Shown here one piece after another: positions 29,256 to 36,981 of a stretch of 40,134 nucleotides of DNA (position 1 is the stretch's first letter; each line of letters starts with the position of its first letter). The DNA is from Anaerolineaceae bacterium. Its GTDB lineage: Bacteria; Chloroflexota; Anaerolineae; Anaerolineales; Villigracilaceae. Both the position numbers and the translations under genes were made by a program. The stretch is taken from the NCBI GenBank assembly GCA_009885525.1, contig VFKN01000050.1, positions 1 through 40,134 on the forward strand, given 5' to 3'. Under the pieces are notes generated by a model. The model saw only the letters and a program-made list of their open reading frames with translations. It did not search any database and was not told the origin of the DNA.

Positions 29256-31490
29256 ATGAAAGTTTTACGTTGGATCAATTTTATTTTAATCATAATGCTT
29301 TTATCAGCATGTGGTTCTACCAGCGGGACAGGCACTCCCGGCGCTCCGCTTATCAAAAACCCCTTTGCCCAGGATACGCCCACGCCCCTGCCGACCGCGC
29401 CGGTGAACATCACCCCCGCGCCGGATGCAAAAGTGGCTGTGAATGAATATCTAAAAGCGTTGCAAAGCGACGGCTATGACAGCATGTACAACATGCTGAC
29501 TCAGGCGAGTCGTAACGCGATCACGCTCGAAGATTTTTCAAAACGATATAACGAAGCCTTAAATAAAATGAGCGCAGCCAGTATTGAATACTCGATCAAC
29601 TCATCGCAGATCAGCCCGTTCCGCGCGGAGGTGGCTTATAGCGTTACTTATCGCACCATCCTCGCGGGCGATATTCAGCGCAATATCGTCATGCGTCTTG
29701 AAAATGAAAGCGGCGCGTGGAAAATAATATGGGACGACAGTTTGATCCTGCCGGAACTCGCGGGCGGAAATGTTCTCGCGATGGAATACAGCGTCCCTGC
29801 GCGCGGGAATATCTATGACCGCAGCGGAAATCCGATCGTTTCCCAGTCAGATGCCTACGCCTTTGGAATCCAAACCGACCAGATCGATTACAAAGTAGTC
29901 AACACGCTCGTCGAGGATGTTGGGCGGCTGTGCGGATATGACCCCCTGTACATCCGCAGCCAAATTGATGCTTTAGGCCCCGGCTATTACATGCCCATGT
30001 GCGAAGGTACAAAAGATGAAGCCGTGCGCCTGTTGGCTGTGAATCCCGGCGGACTGGTCATTTCGAAATACAGCTCGCGCTATTATTTCAAGACCGGACT
30101 CGCGCCGCAAGCGGTGGGATATACACTCTCGATCTCGCCCGAAGAATTTAATGCCTACCGCCGACTCGGCTACGATGGCAGTGAAAAAGTCGGGCAGGCG
30201 GGAATCGAAAAATGGGCGGAGCAATATCTCGCGGGAAAGCATGGCGGCATTCTGCGCGTGGTCAGCCCCAGCGGGCAGATCATCTCCACGCTGGGACAAA
30301 GCGCGCCGCAAGCCGCTGACTCCGTTTACTTGACGGTTGACGAGAACATGCAGTATTACGCCCAGCAAGCCGTGGAATATTTCCGCGGCGCGGTGGTGGT
30401 TATGGAAGTGGATACCGGCAGAATTGTCGCGATGGCATCCGGGCCGGATTTTGACCCGAACCTGTTTGAACCCGCCAACCCGAATAATGCCGGATTAACC
30501 GACTTGTTGAATAACGCAAGCCAGCCGCTTTTGAATCGCGCCGCGCAGGGGCAATATCCGCTTGGCTCGGCGTTCAAGCCGATCACCATGGCTGCCGCAC
30601 TCGAAAGCGGATTGTATGAGAAAGATACCCCATACGATTGTCAGTATGAGTTTAAAGAGCTGCCTGACCGCGTTCTTTACGACTGGACGTATGAGCATTG
30701 TCAGCAGGCAATCGCAGCAGGCGAGTTTTGCGATGACTCATCCACCAGACCTTCAGGTTTGCTGACTTTGCAGCAAGGTCTGATGCGTTCATGTAACCCA
30801 TACTTCTGGCACATTGGCCTTGACTTATATAATTTTGACCGCAAAGGCGATATCGCAAAAATGGCGCGCGCGTTTGGGCTCGGCGCCCGCACCGGTATCG
30901 AGCAGTTACCCGAAGCCGCCGGACAAATCATTGACCCGGTCGCAGATGTGGATGCGGTCAATCAATCCATTGGTCAAGGTGACATGCTCGTTTCGCCTTT
31001 GCAGGTTGCAACCTTCATGGCGGCCATCGCAAACGGCGGAACTTTATATCGTCCGCAGATCGTGGAGAAAGTTCAACCCGTGGATGGCAGCCCGAAGCTG
31101 ATCTTCAAACCCGAAGCGCGCGGCACACTCCCCCTGCGCGCCGCGAATTTGGATATCTTGCGTGAAGCCTTATTGATGGTCACGAACGAGCCAAAAGGCA
31201 CAGCCAGTTTTGCCATGCGCGGTTTGCAATTTCAAGTAGCAGGCAAAACCGGTACCGCCGAATCCGGCAACGGCAAGTCACACGCGTGGTTTGCGGGTTA
31301 TACATTGAACAAAGAAGGCACTCAACTTCCAGACCTCGCCATTGCGGTCATCGTGGAAAATATCGGCGAAGGTTCAGAATATGCTGCGCCGATCTTCCGC
31401 GCCATGGTGGAAACATATTATTTCGGCAGCCCGGCAGTGATTACACCCTTTGGCAAAATCGGCGATCCGCCTAACACGCCCACGCCGTAA
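29256..31490 (+). CDS. Class B penicillin-binding lipoprotein (PBP2-like, with MecA-type N-terminal domain)
   Basis: The 744-residue protein is a peptidoglycan transpeptidase anchored as a lipoprotein: signal peptide ending LLSAC with Cys19. After a Pro/Thr linker comes an NTF2-like MecA_N domain (about 60-165), a PBP dimerisation domain (RGNIYDRSGN, about 180-345), and the transpeptidase domain with the three active-site motifs SAFK (Ser438), SCN (512-514) and KTGT (Lys664). The N-terminal NTF2-like domain is also found in PBP2a/PBP3-type proteins of low beta-lactam affinity. ATG follows AAAGGA. It is alone on its strand between repeats. Function in cell elongation or division cannot be decided. 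Confidence 0.92.
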   Translation: MKVLRWINFILIIMLLSACGSTSGTGTPGAPLIKNPFAQDTPTPLPTAPVNITPAPDAKVAVNEYLKALQSDGYDSMYNMLTQASRNAITLEDFSKRYNEALNKMSAASIEYSINSSQISPFRAEVAYSVTYRTILAGDIQRNIVMRLENESGAWKIIWDDSLILPELAGGNVLAMEYSVPARGNIYDRSGNPIVSQSDAYAFGIQTDQIDYKVVNTLVEDVGRLCGYDPLYIRSQIDALGPGYYMPMCEGTKDEAVRLLAVNPGGLVISKYSSRYYFKTGLAPQAVGYTLSISPEEFNAYRRLGYDGSEKVGQAGIEKWAEQYLAGKHGGILRVVSPSGQIISTLGQSAPQAADSVYLTVDENMQYYAQQAVEYFRGAVVVMEVDTGRIVAMASGPDFDPNLFEPANPNNAGLTDLLNNASQPLLNRAAQGQYPLGSAFKPITMAAALESGLYEKDTPYDCQYEFKELPDRVLYDWTYEHCQQAIAAGEFCDDSSTRPSGLLTLQQGLMRSCNPYFWHIGLDLYNFDRKGDIAKMARAFGLGARTGIEQLPEAAGQIIDPVADVDAVNQSIGQGDMLVSPLQVATFMAAIANGGTLYRPQIVEKVQPVDGSPKLIFKPEARGTLPLRAANLDILREALLMVTNEPKGTASFAMRGLQFQVAGKTGTAESGNGKSHAWFAGYTLNKEGTQLPDLAIAVIVENIGEGSEYAAPIFRAMVETYYFGSPAVITPFGKIGDPPNTPTP

Positions 31491-31504
31491 TTTCAAAATG
31501 AATA

Positions 31505-31592
31505 ATGTCACTGCGAGCCGCTCTTTGGCGAAGCAGTCTTAATGTGACATGGGATTGCTTCGTCGGGGAGAACGCCCTCCTCGCAATGACAT
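31505..31592. repeat. Dispersed 'TGTCACTGCGAG...CTCGCAATGACA' inverted repeat
   Basis: Outer arms TGTCACTGCGAG and CTCGCAATGACA surround inner arms GCGAAGCAGTC and GGGATTGCTTCG. It is a copy of the element at 17223-17314 and separates the PBP gene from rsgA. Confidence 0.8.
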
Positions 31593-31613
31593 ATAAAAAA
31601 CATAGGTAAACAT

Positions 31614-32522
31614 TTGACAAACGAAATGTACAAACATGGATTAATCATCAAAGCCCAATCTGGTTTCTTTACAGTGGAGACCCGTGAGGGCTTTGTTGTT
31701 TGTCAGCTACGCGGAAAATTAAAGCAGGGCAGAGCCACCGGTGATATTGCCGCGCTGGGCGATCATGTGCAATTCACCCTGCTGACCGATGGAAGCGGCG
31801 TGATCGAAAATGTCGAGGAGCGCGAGCGATCCATCATCAGACTCGATCCGCGCCCGCAGGGGATGTATCGTCAAATTTTGCTGGCGAATTCAGATCAGGC
31901 CATGTTCGTATTCGCGTGCGCGAATCCAAGTCCCAAGTTGAGAATGTTGGATCGCTTTCTGGTCGTCACTGAAAAACAAAGCATCCCGGCTGTGATCATT
32001 GCGAACAAGATTGATCTTGTTGAAAACGCAAAAGAGATGTTTGAGGTTTACGAATCAATCGGCTATCGCGTGATTTATACATCTGCTAAAACAGGCGCGG
32101 GCCTGGATGAATTTCAAGCGCAGTTGCAAAATAAAATCAGCGCGCTGGCGGGTCCCAGCGGTGTGGGAAAATCCAGTTTGCTAAATGCGATTCAACCCGG
32201 GCTGGGGCTGGCTGTGAACGAGATCAGCACCGCGATGAAAAAAGGCCGGCACACCACCGTCACGCGCCAGATGTTTCCGCTCGAAGGCGGCGGATATGTG
32301 GCGGATACGCCCGGCTGGAAAAGCCTTGCGCTGTGGGATACCGAGGCCGTTGAGATGGACGCATACTTCCCCGAGCTGCGCGAGCTTGTACCGCATTGTC
32401 AATTCAGCGATTGTTCGCATGTCCATGAACCGGGCTGCGCCGTGTTGGCAGCAGTCAAAAGCGGAAAAGTCCGCGCGGAAAGATATGATTCGTATTTGAG
32501 ATTGCGGGCGGGGCAGGAGTAA
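31614..32522 (+). CDS. rsgA: Small-subunit ribosome biogenesis GTPase RsgA
   Basis: The 302-residue protein helps mature the 30S subunit. It has an N-terminal OB fold (LRGKLKQGRATGDIAALGDHV), a circularly permuted GTPase with the motifs in the order NKID (131-134), SAKTG (G5), GPSGVGKSS (180-188) and DTPGW (G3), and a C-terminal zinc site in CQFSDCSHVHEPGC. The permuted order is the family hallmark. The start may be the TTG at 31614 with AGGT upstream, or the ATG four codons later. It lies upstream of holB on the same strand, separated by short repeats. Confidence 0.94.
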   Translation: MTNEMYKHGLIIKAQSGFFTVETREGFVVCQLRGKLKQGRATGDIAALGDHVQFTLLTDGSGVIENVEERERSIIRLDPRPQGMYRQILLANSDQAMFVFACANPSPKLRMLDRFLVVTEKQSIPAVIIANKIDLVENAKEMFEVYESIGYRVIYTSAKTGAGLDEFQAQLQNKISALAGPSGVGKSSLLNAIQPGLGLAVNEISTAMKKGRHTTVTRQMFPLEGGGYVADTPGWKSLALWDTEAVEMDAYFPELRELVPHCQFSDCSHVHEPGCAVLAAVKSGKVRAERYDSYLRLRAGQE

Positions 32523-32523
32523 C

Positions 32524-32620
32524 AATTTACGATTTTTGATTGACGATTTACGATTGCTTCAGTGATTTACACCTAACACTCCATACTTGACACCTAACAC
32601 TTGACACTTGATACTTACCT
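32524..32620. repeat. Short tandem-like repeats before holB
   Basis: ACGATTTTTGATTGACGATTTACGATT (the inverse of the motif at 25357-25390) is followed by CACCTAACACT and CTTGACACCTAACACTTGAC-type near-repeats reaching the holB start. No ribosome site is evident here, so these repeats form the holB leader. Confidence 0.6.
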
Positions 32621-32622
32621 CA

Positions 32623-33630
32623 ATGACAGATAACTGGAACATCCTCGGACACGAATGGGCAGTGGATATGCTTCGCCAGCATGTAGCGCGCGGCGATGTG
32701 CGCCACGCCTATCTTTTTAGCGGACCTCCCGGCCTGGGTCGACGCACGCTGGCATTGCGCCTCGCGCAGGCATTGAACTGCACACAACCCATCGCCGCCG
32801 GAACTCCCTGCGGAACATGCCGCGATTGCCGGCAGATCGAAAATATGCAGCACCCCGACATGAATGTGATTCAGGCGCTCAACGATGACAGGCTCGCCAA
32901 AGAAAGCGGCACGCTCAAAGTCGATCAGGTGCGCGAAGTGCAGCATTCATTATCGTTGCGACCTTATCAATCAAAATATCGCGTGGCATTGTTTTTGCGT
33001 TTTCAAGAAGCAAATGATAACGCCGCGAATGCGTTACTCAAAACTTTGGAAGAAGCCCCCGCGCACGCGATTTTATTACTCACCGCCGATAATCCCGAGC
33101 AACTTCTGCCCACCATTATTTCGCGCTGCGAGATATTGCGCCTGCGCCCGCTGCCCATCAGCGCCATCGAAGCGGATCTGATCAAGCGCGGCGTGGATGC
33201 AGAGCGCGCGCGGCTGCTCGCCCACATCTCCGGCGGGCGTCCCGGTTACGCGCGCAGACTCGTGGATGATGTTACTCTGCTGGAAAAACGCGAAGAACGT
33301 TTGAACGATATGCAAACTTTATTGCCCGCCTCGCGCGTTGAAAAATTCGCCTACGCTGATAAACTCGCAAAAGATAAAGACGTGATGCGTCAGGTCATTT
33401 TGATCTGGCTCTCCTACTGGCGCGATGTGATGCTGCGCGTCGCGCAGGCGGATACTCCGCTCACCAATATTGACCTGAACATGGAAATCGAATTCCTCGC
33501 GGGCCGCCTCGATCTGCCCACCGCGCGGCGCGTGGTCAGTGGTTTGGAATCCGTGCTGGAGAAGATGGATAAAAATGTGAATTCAAGGTTATTGGCGGAA
33601 GTGCTGTTATTGGATCTGCCAAAGATTTAA
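32623..33630 (+). CDS. holB: DNA polymerase III delta' subunit
   Basis: The 335-residue clamp-loader subunit has an AAA+ lid: ILGHEWAVDMLRQHVARGDVRHAYLF, the P-loop-like GPPGLGRRT (Lys replaced by Arg, as expected since delta' is a poor ATPase), a zinc-like CGTCRDC, NALLKTLEEAP, and the sensor-1/SRC motif TIISRCEILRLRP. The C-terminal helical part is variable. The SRC motif identifies clamp-loader subunits; the degenerate P-loop favours delta' over DnaX. The ATG at 32623 is preferred over TTG at 32608. A bidirectional terminator follows 12 bases after the stop. Confidence 0.88.
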   Translation: MTDNWNILGHEWAVDMLRQHVARGDVRHAYLFSGPPGLGRRTLALRLAQALNCTQPIAAGTPCGTCRDCRQIENMQHPDMNVIQALNDDRLAKESGTLKVDQVREVQHSLSLRPYQSKYRVALFLRFQEANDNAANALLKTLEEAPAHAILLLTADNPEQLLPTIISRCEILRLRPLPISAIEADLIKRGVDAERARLLAHISGGRPGYARRLVDDVTLLEKREERLNDMQTLLPASRVEKFAYADKLAKDKDVMRQVILIWLSYWRDVMLRVAQADTPLTNIDLNMEIEFLAGRLDLPTARRVVSGLESVLEKMDKNVNSRLLAEVLLLDLPKI

Positions 33631-33641
33631 TTTTTTAAATG

Positions 33642-33687
33642 CAAAGACCCCGAAGAAAAGTTTGCGCTTTTCTTCGGGGTCTTTTTT
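33642..33687. terminator. Bidirectional terminator after holB
   Basis: An 18-base stem (AAAGACCCCGAAGAAAAG / CTTTTCTTCGGGGTCTTT) with loop TTTGCG is followed by TTTTT on the plus strand and A-rich sequence on the other side, so it can end both holB and the convergent membrane-protein gene. Confidence 0.9.
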
Positions 33688-33702
33688 GTATCTTTTGAAA
33701 AA

Positions 33703-34515
33703 TTATCGGATCGCGTAACTGATACTGATGAGCAGGAAAATAATGAACGTGGAACCCATCACCCACATCACGATCTGTCGCGCCTGCTCCCGCGCTTCGT
33801 GATCGACTTTTCCTTGTCCCCAGACAAAACGGGATTCGGGTCCGAACATGATGCGGAACGCGTTGGGTCTGTATCCAAGGAAGTCCACCGCGATGCCGCT
33901 CAAGACCATTAAAGCGGACGCAAAGGTGTACGCAAAAAACATCAAACGCCCGCCGGGTGTGGTAAACCAACCCGCCGAGGTGGTGAGTTGTGTGACGTAG
34001 GTCTTGATCATAAAAAACAAAGGAATGACGAACAGCCAGAAAATAATGGTGGGCGTGCGATTTCCGCGCGGGATGCTGTAGATGAGGTCTTCCAATTTAT
34101 TAATATAATCGGTTGCCCATTTGCGGTCTTCCGATTTCACGCGCAGTGTGATCCTGTCGGAGCGGGTATCCCAGAAATCTTTTTGCGGGATATTGAAGAT
34201 CACGCGGATATTCCAATTTTCAAGCGGAGATTTCACCGCGTCGCCGTCAATGTGCGCGTTCTGATCCACGAACTGCGCTTCCATGACGAGTTGGATGATG
34301 TTGAGTTTCTGTACATCCAGATCGTGGGTGACATCTTCAAGCCGTTTGGTTTGAAAATAACGGAAGTCCGAGTTGACAATGGTGTAGACGAGCTCGGCAG
34401 GCGCAGGAAAACGCTGGGCGGCGTTTTCCATCATCTTGTGGAAATTTTTTAAGCCGTCCTCTGTCAGGACAAAATTTTTGTAATACGTTTCTTCAACGCC
34501 TGTGGTTAATGACAT
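33703..34515 (-). CDS. Membrane protein of unknown function
   Basis: The 270-residue protein has a soluble N-terminal part of about 150 residues (MSLTTGVEETYYKNFVLTED start, then a mixed alpha/beta region) and three membrane segments: about 157-177, 185-210 and 245-268. A conserved-looking loop between the second and third segments reads LGYRPNAFRIMFGPESRFVW and GQGKVDHEAREQAR. I recognise no family. It is convergent with holB and shares its terminator. A repeat copy lies directly upstream, where the promoter should be. Role unknown. Confidence 0.7.
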   Translation of the reverse strand: MSLTTGVEETYYKNFVLTEDGLKNFHKMMENAAQRFPAPAELVYTIVNSDFRYFQTKRLEDVTHDLDVQKLNIIQLVMEAQFVDQNAHIDGDAVKSPLENWNIRVIFNIPQKDFWDTRSDRITLRVKSEDRKWATDYINKLEDLIYSIPRGNRTPTIIFWLFVIPLFFMIKTYVTQLTTSAGWFTTPGGRLMFFAYTFASALMVLSGIAVDFLGYRPNAFRIMFGPESRFVWGQGKVDHEAREQARQIVMWVMGSTFIIFLLISISYAIR

Positions 34516-34530
34516 ATCCGCTCTCGTTTA

Positions 34531-34589
34531 TGTAGCGCGAGATTTATCTCGCGCCGTGCAAAGCGACACGCTTTGCGTGTCGCAGTACC
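34531..34589. repeat. Dispersed 'TGTAGCGCGAGATTTATCTCGC' repeat, copy 3
   Basis: TGTAGCGCGAGATTTATCTC followed by GCGACACGCTTTGCGTGTCGC and AGTACCA, matching the copies at 20742 and 29183 in layout, with a longer second hairpin. Confidence 0.8.
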
Positions 34590-34590
34590 A

Positions 34591-35100
34591 TTATTTCAAC
34601 AAATCTTTCAACACAGAGAAGGGCGAGTCGCCGTCATCCTGGTTATGTCCGCAGTCTTTTTCGTTCAGGTTTTGACCGCATTCCATGCAAAGCCCCTGAC
34701 ATTCGGGGCTGCAGATCGGGCTGATGGGGATTTCGAGCAGTGCATAATCGCGCAGGAGTTCGGTGAGGTCAATGTGCGCATCTTCAGGGAGGATGAGTTC
34801 TGCGTCGGTTTCGGAGCGGTCATCGAAGGCGTATAGTTCGGTGAACGACCATTCGAGATTATGCTCAAAATCGGTGAGACAGCGAACACATTGGAGGGTG
34901 ATATCCGCGCTGAAATCGGCTTGCATGACCAAGCCTTGTGGAGTGCGTCCAACATTGACGTTACCGGCAATGTCGCGCACCTCGAAATCATCGCCGAGTT
35001 TGACCTTGTCGAATTCAAACGGGAAATCGTGACTGCGTCCGATCTCCTCGTGGGCGATGAAACCGACATTAATACGAAAGGGTTTTTTAGGGCTGGGCAT
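34591..35100 (-). CDS. yceD: DUF177/YceD family protein
   Basis: The 169-residue protein matches the YceD/DUF177 family linked to 23S rRNA accumulation. It has the beta-rich N-terminal part, then LQCVRCLTDFEHNLEWSFTELY, a central acidic stretch DLTELLRDYALLEIPISPIC, and the C-terminal metal-like cysteines CSPECQGLCMECGQ and DCGH. In many bacteria yceD precedes rpmF (L32); here no rpmF follows, and a repeat then a membrane gene follow instead. The start ATG lies beside TTAGGG-type repeat DNA and has no evident ribosome site. Not an operon with its neighbours by spacing. Confidence 0.85.
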   Translation of the reverse strand: MPSPKKPFRINVGFIAHEEIGRSHDFPFEFDKVKLGDDFEVRDIAGNVNVGRTPQGLVMQADFSADITLQCVRCLTDFEHNLEWSFTELYAFDDRSETDAELILPEDAHIDLTELLRDYALLEIPISPICSPECQGLCMECGQNLNEKDCGHNQDDGDSPFSVLKDLLK

Positions 35101-35103
35101 GGG

Positions 35104-35175
35104 GGTTAGGGATTAGGGGTTAGGTAATTAGGGATTAGGAAAATGCCTAATCACCCAATTGACGAATTACCTATC
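35104..35175. repeat. 'TTAGGGATTAGG' short tandem repeat
   Basis: Near-tandem TTAGGGATTAGGGGTTAGG, with inverse copy CCTAATCACCCAATTG at 35146-35162, between the polyprenyl synthase and yceD. Confidence 0.65.
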
Positions 35176-35177
35176 AA

Positions 35178-36143
35178 CTATATTTTTCGATCCACAATAT
35201 ATCTGGCGAGATTTTCAAGCGCGTCGCGTTCAATGCTTCTTTCGAAAGTATTGAGTATGGCGAGAGCGCGGTCAACGTGCTGTTCGGCTTCGACCATTGC
35301 TTTTTTGGTACAGCTGCTCGAGCGGATATTCTCCACGAGACGGTTCATATTTGCGTTGTTCGTCCAGCCGCCGTTGGGCAGGGAGAGCACATCGAGGTCG
35401 TCGGGGTTGATTTCGGCGTAGTAAATCGCGGGCAGGGTCACAAGTCCGTTCAGCAGGTCGGATCCGAGCGGTTTGCCGACGGCGTTTTCGTCGCCGTTGA
35501 AATCGAGGATATCATCCACGATCTGGAACGCCATGCCGATCTGATAACCAAAGTCGCGCATGGTTTCGATGACGCTATCATCCACCGGGCTGACCATTGC
35601 CGCGGCGCGCGCGGTCATCTCAAACAACGACGCGGTCTTGGCATAAATGCGCTTGTAGTAATTATCGCGATTGATCAATCCGCGCGATATAAACATCTGC
35701 GTCAGCTCGCCGTTGACGATGACCGCCAGCGTCTCGGAAAATAATTTCATCAACGGCAGGTGATCGGTTTCGGCGGCGAGTTTGGCGGCGCGCGCAAAAA
35801 GGAAGTCGCCGGTCAAGACAGTGGCGGGCGGCGACCAGCGCGCGTTCAACGTGGCCATGCCTCTGCGCAGCAACGCACCATCAATAAGATCATCATGCAC
35901 AAGTGTGGCGGTGTGAAGCAATTCCACAGCCGCGCCGAGGGTGACGGTTTTTTCGACGGGCGCACCCAACATGTTCCCAACGAGCAAACTGAGGGTCGGT
36001 CGGACGCGTTTTCCGCCAGCCGCCATTAAATGATCAAGAGCGGCACGCAAATCGGCATGAGATTCATCCGCCTGGGTCCGCATTCGTTCTTCAACGAGTT
36101 TAATTTCTTCTAGTACAGGTGATATAAAAGGTACTGCGCTCAA
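35178..36143 (-). CDS. Polyprenyl diphosphate synthase
   Basis: The 321-residue trans-prenyltransferase chain-elongates isopentenyl diphosphate. It has GGKRVRP (43-49), the first Asp-rich motif DDLID (84-88), the second DDILDF (210-215) and KPLGSDLLNG after it. The bulky residues before the first motif would set chain length; the product is probably an octa- or longer polyprenyl for quinones or cell-wall lipid carrier. The start is TTG at 36143, supported by GGGGAG 8 bases upstream inside tatD. Only one base separates it from the tatD stop, so the two are cotranscribed. Confidence 0.9.
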   Translation of the reverse strand: MSAVPFISPVLEEIKLVEERMRTQADESHADLRAALDHLMAAGGKRVRPTLSLLVGNMLGAPVEKTVTLGAAVELLHTATLVHDDLIDGALLRRGMATLNARWSPPATVLTGDFLFARAAKLAAETDHLPLMKLFSETLAVIVNGELTQMFISRGLINRDNYYKRIYAKTASLFEMTARAAAMVSPVDDSVIETMRDFGYQIGMAFQIVDDILDFNGDENAVGKPLGSDLLNGLVTLPAIYYAEINPDDLDVLSLPNGGWTNNANMNRLVENIRSSSCTKKAMVEAEQHVDRALAILNTFERSIERDALENLARYIVDRKI

Positions 36144-36144
36144 A

Positions 36145-36972
36145 TCAGTCTCCCCATGCGAATAGCCGCGCCGCGTTAGCGGCAGTAAGGTCGGCGATCT
36201 CCGCAGGGCTTTTTAAATGGATTTCTGCTATTTTATCAGCAATATGCGTCACATAGGCAGGTTCGTTTCTTCTACCCCGATGCGGAACAGGCGGCAAAAA
36301 AGGCGAGTCGGTTTCGATGAGAATCCTATCCAGCGGCAATTGCTTGATAATTTCGCGTTTTTTTTCCGCTTTGGGATAAGTGACCGGACCCGTAACGCCG
36401 ATATAAAAATTCAACGCCAGTGCTTTTTGCGCAGTTTCAAGAGTCCCATTGAAAGAATGCAGCACACCGGGTCTTTCTTTTAGCGAGTCACTCAAACCAC
36501 TTTGCCATTCACTTAAAATTTCAAGCAAATCCACCGAGGCTTGCCCGAACCACTCATCATTCTCTTCGCGCATGTGCAGGATAACCGGCTTATTGATTTC
36601 CTTTGCAAAGGCAAGTTGTTCTGTGAGTCTCTCGCGTTGAACGGCGCGCTCCTCAACATCCTTGACCCAATAATAATCAAGCCCAATTTCTCCAATGGCA
36701 ACAACCTTCGGATGAAGCGCGAGTTCTTTTACTTCTTCAAAAGTCTTTGGCGTGAATTCCTTTAAGTCGGTTGGATGAAAGCCCACGGCTGCATACACCC
36801 CCGAATTTGACTCTGCCAGCTGAACCGCATCCTTACTTGAGCGATGATGCAGCCCCGGCACCAGTATTCGGCTCAGCCCCGATTCTGTCGCGCGCAAAAT
36901 CACCTCCGCGCGGTCGGCGTTGAATTTGTGATAATCAAGATGACAATGCGTATCGGTTAATTTCATGGTCAT
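36145..36972 (-). CDS. tatD: TatD-family DNase/metal-dependent hydrolase
   Basis: The 275-residue protein begins MKLTDTHCHLDYHKFN (His-x-His metal pair), has VAIGEIGLDYYW with the metal-bridging glutamate, LHMREENDEWF, LHSFNGTLETA, and ends with RILIETDSPFLPPVPHRGRRN, the ETDSP aspartate motif. These make a TIM-barrel amidohydrolase of the TatD/YcfH type, linked to 3'-5' DNA exonuclease activity. Two ATGs are two codons apart; neither has a strong ribosome site. It overlaps nothing upstream and is followed by the polyprenyl synthase gene after one base. Confidence 0.93.
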   Translation of the reverse strand: MTMKLTDTHCHLDYHKFNADRAEVILRATESGLSRILVPGLHHRSSKDAVQLAESNSGVYAAVGFHPTDLKEFTPKTFEEVKELALHPKVVAIGEIGLDYYWVKDVEERAVQRERLTEQLAFAKEINKPVILHMREENDEWFGQASVDLLEILSEWQSGLSDSLKERPGVLHSFNGTLETAQKALALNFYIGVTGPVTYPKAEKKREIIKQLPLDRILIETDSPFLPPVPHRGRRNEPAYVTHIADKIAEIHLKSPAEIADLTAANAARLFAWGD

Positions 36973-36981
36973 AAAATTATA

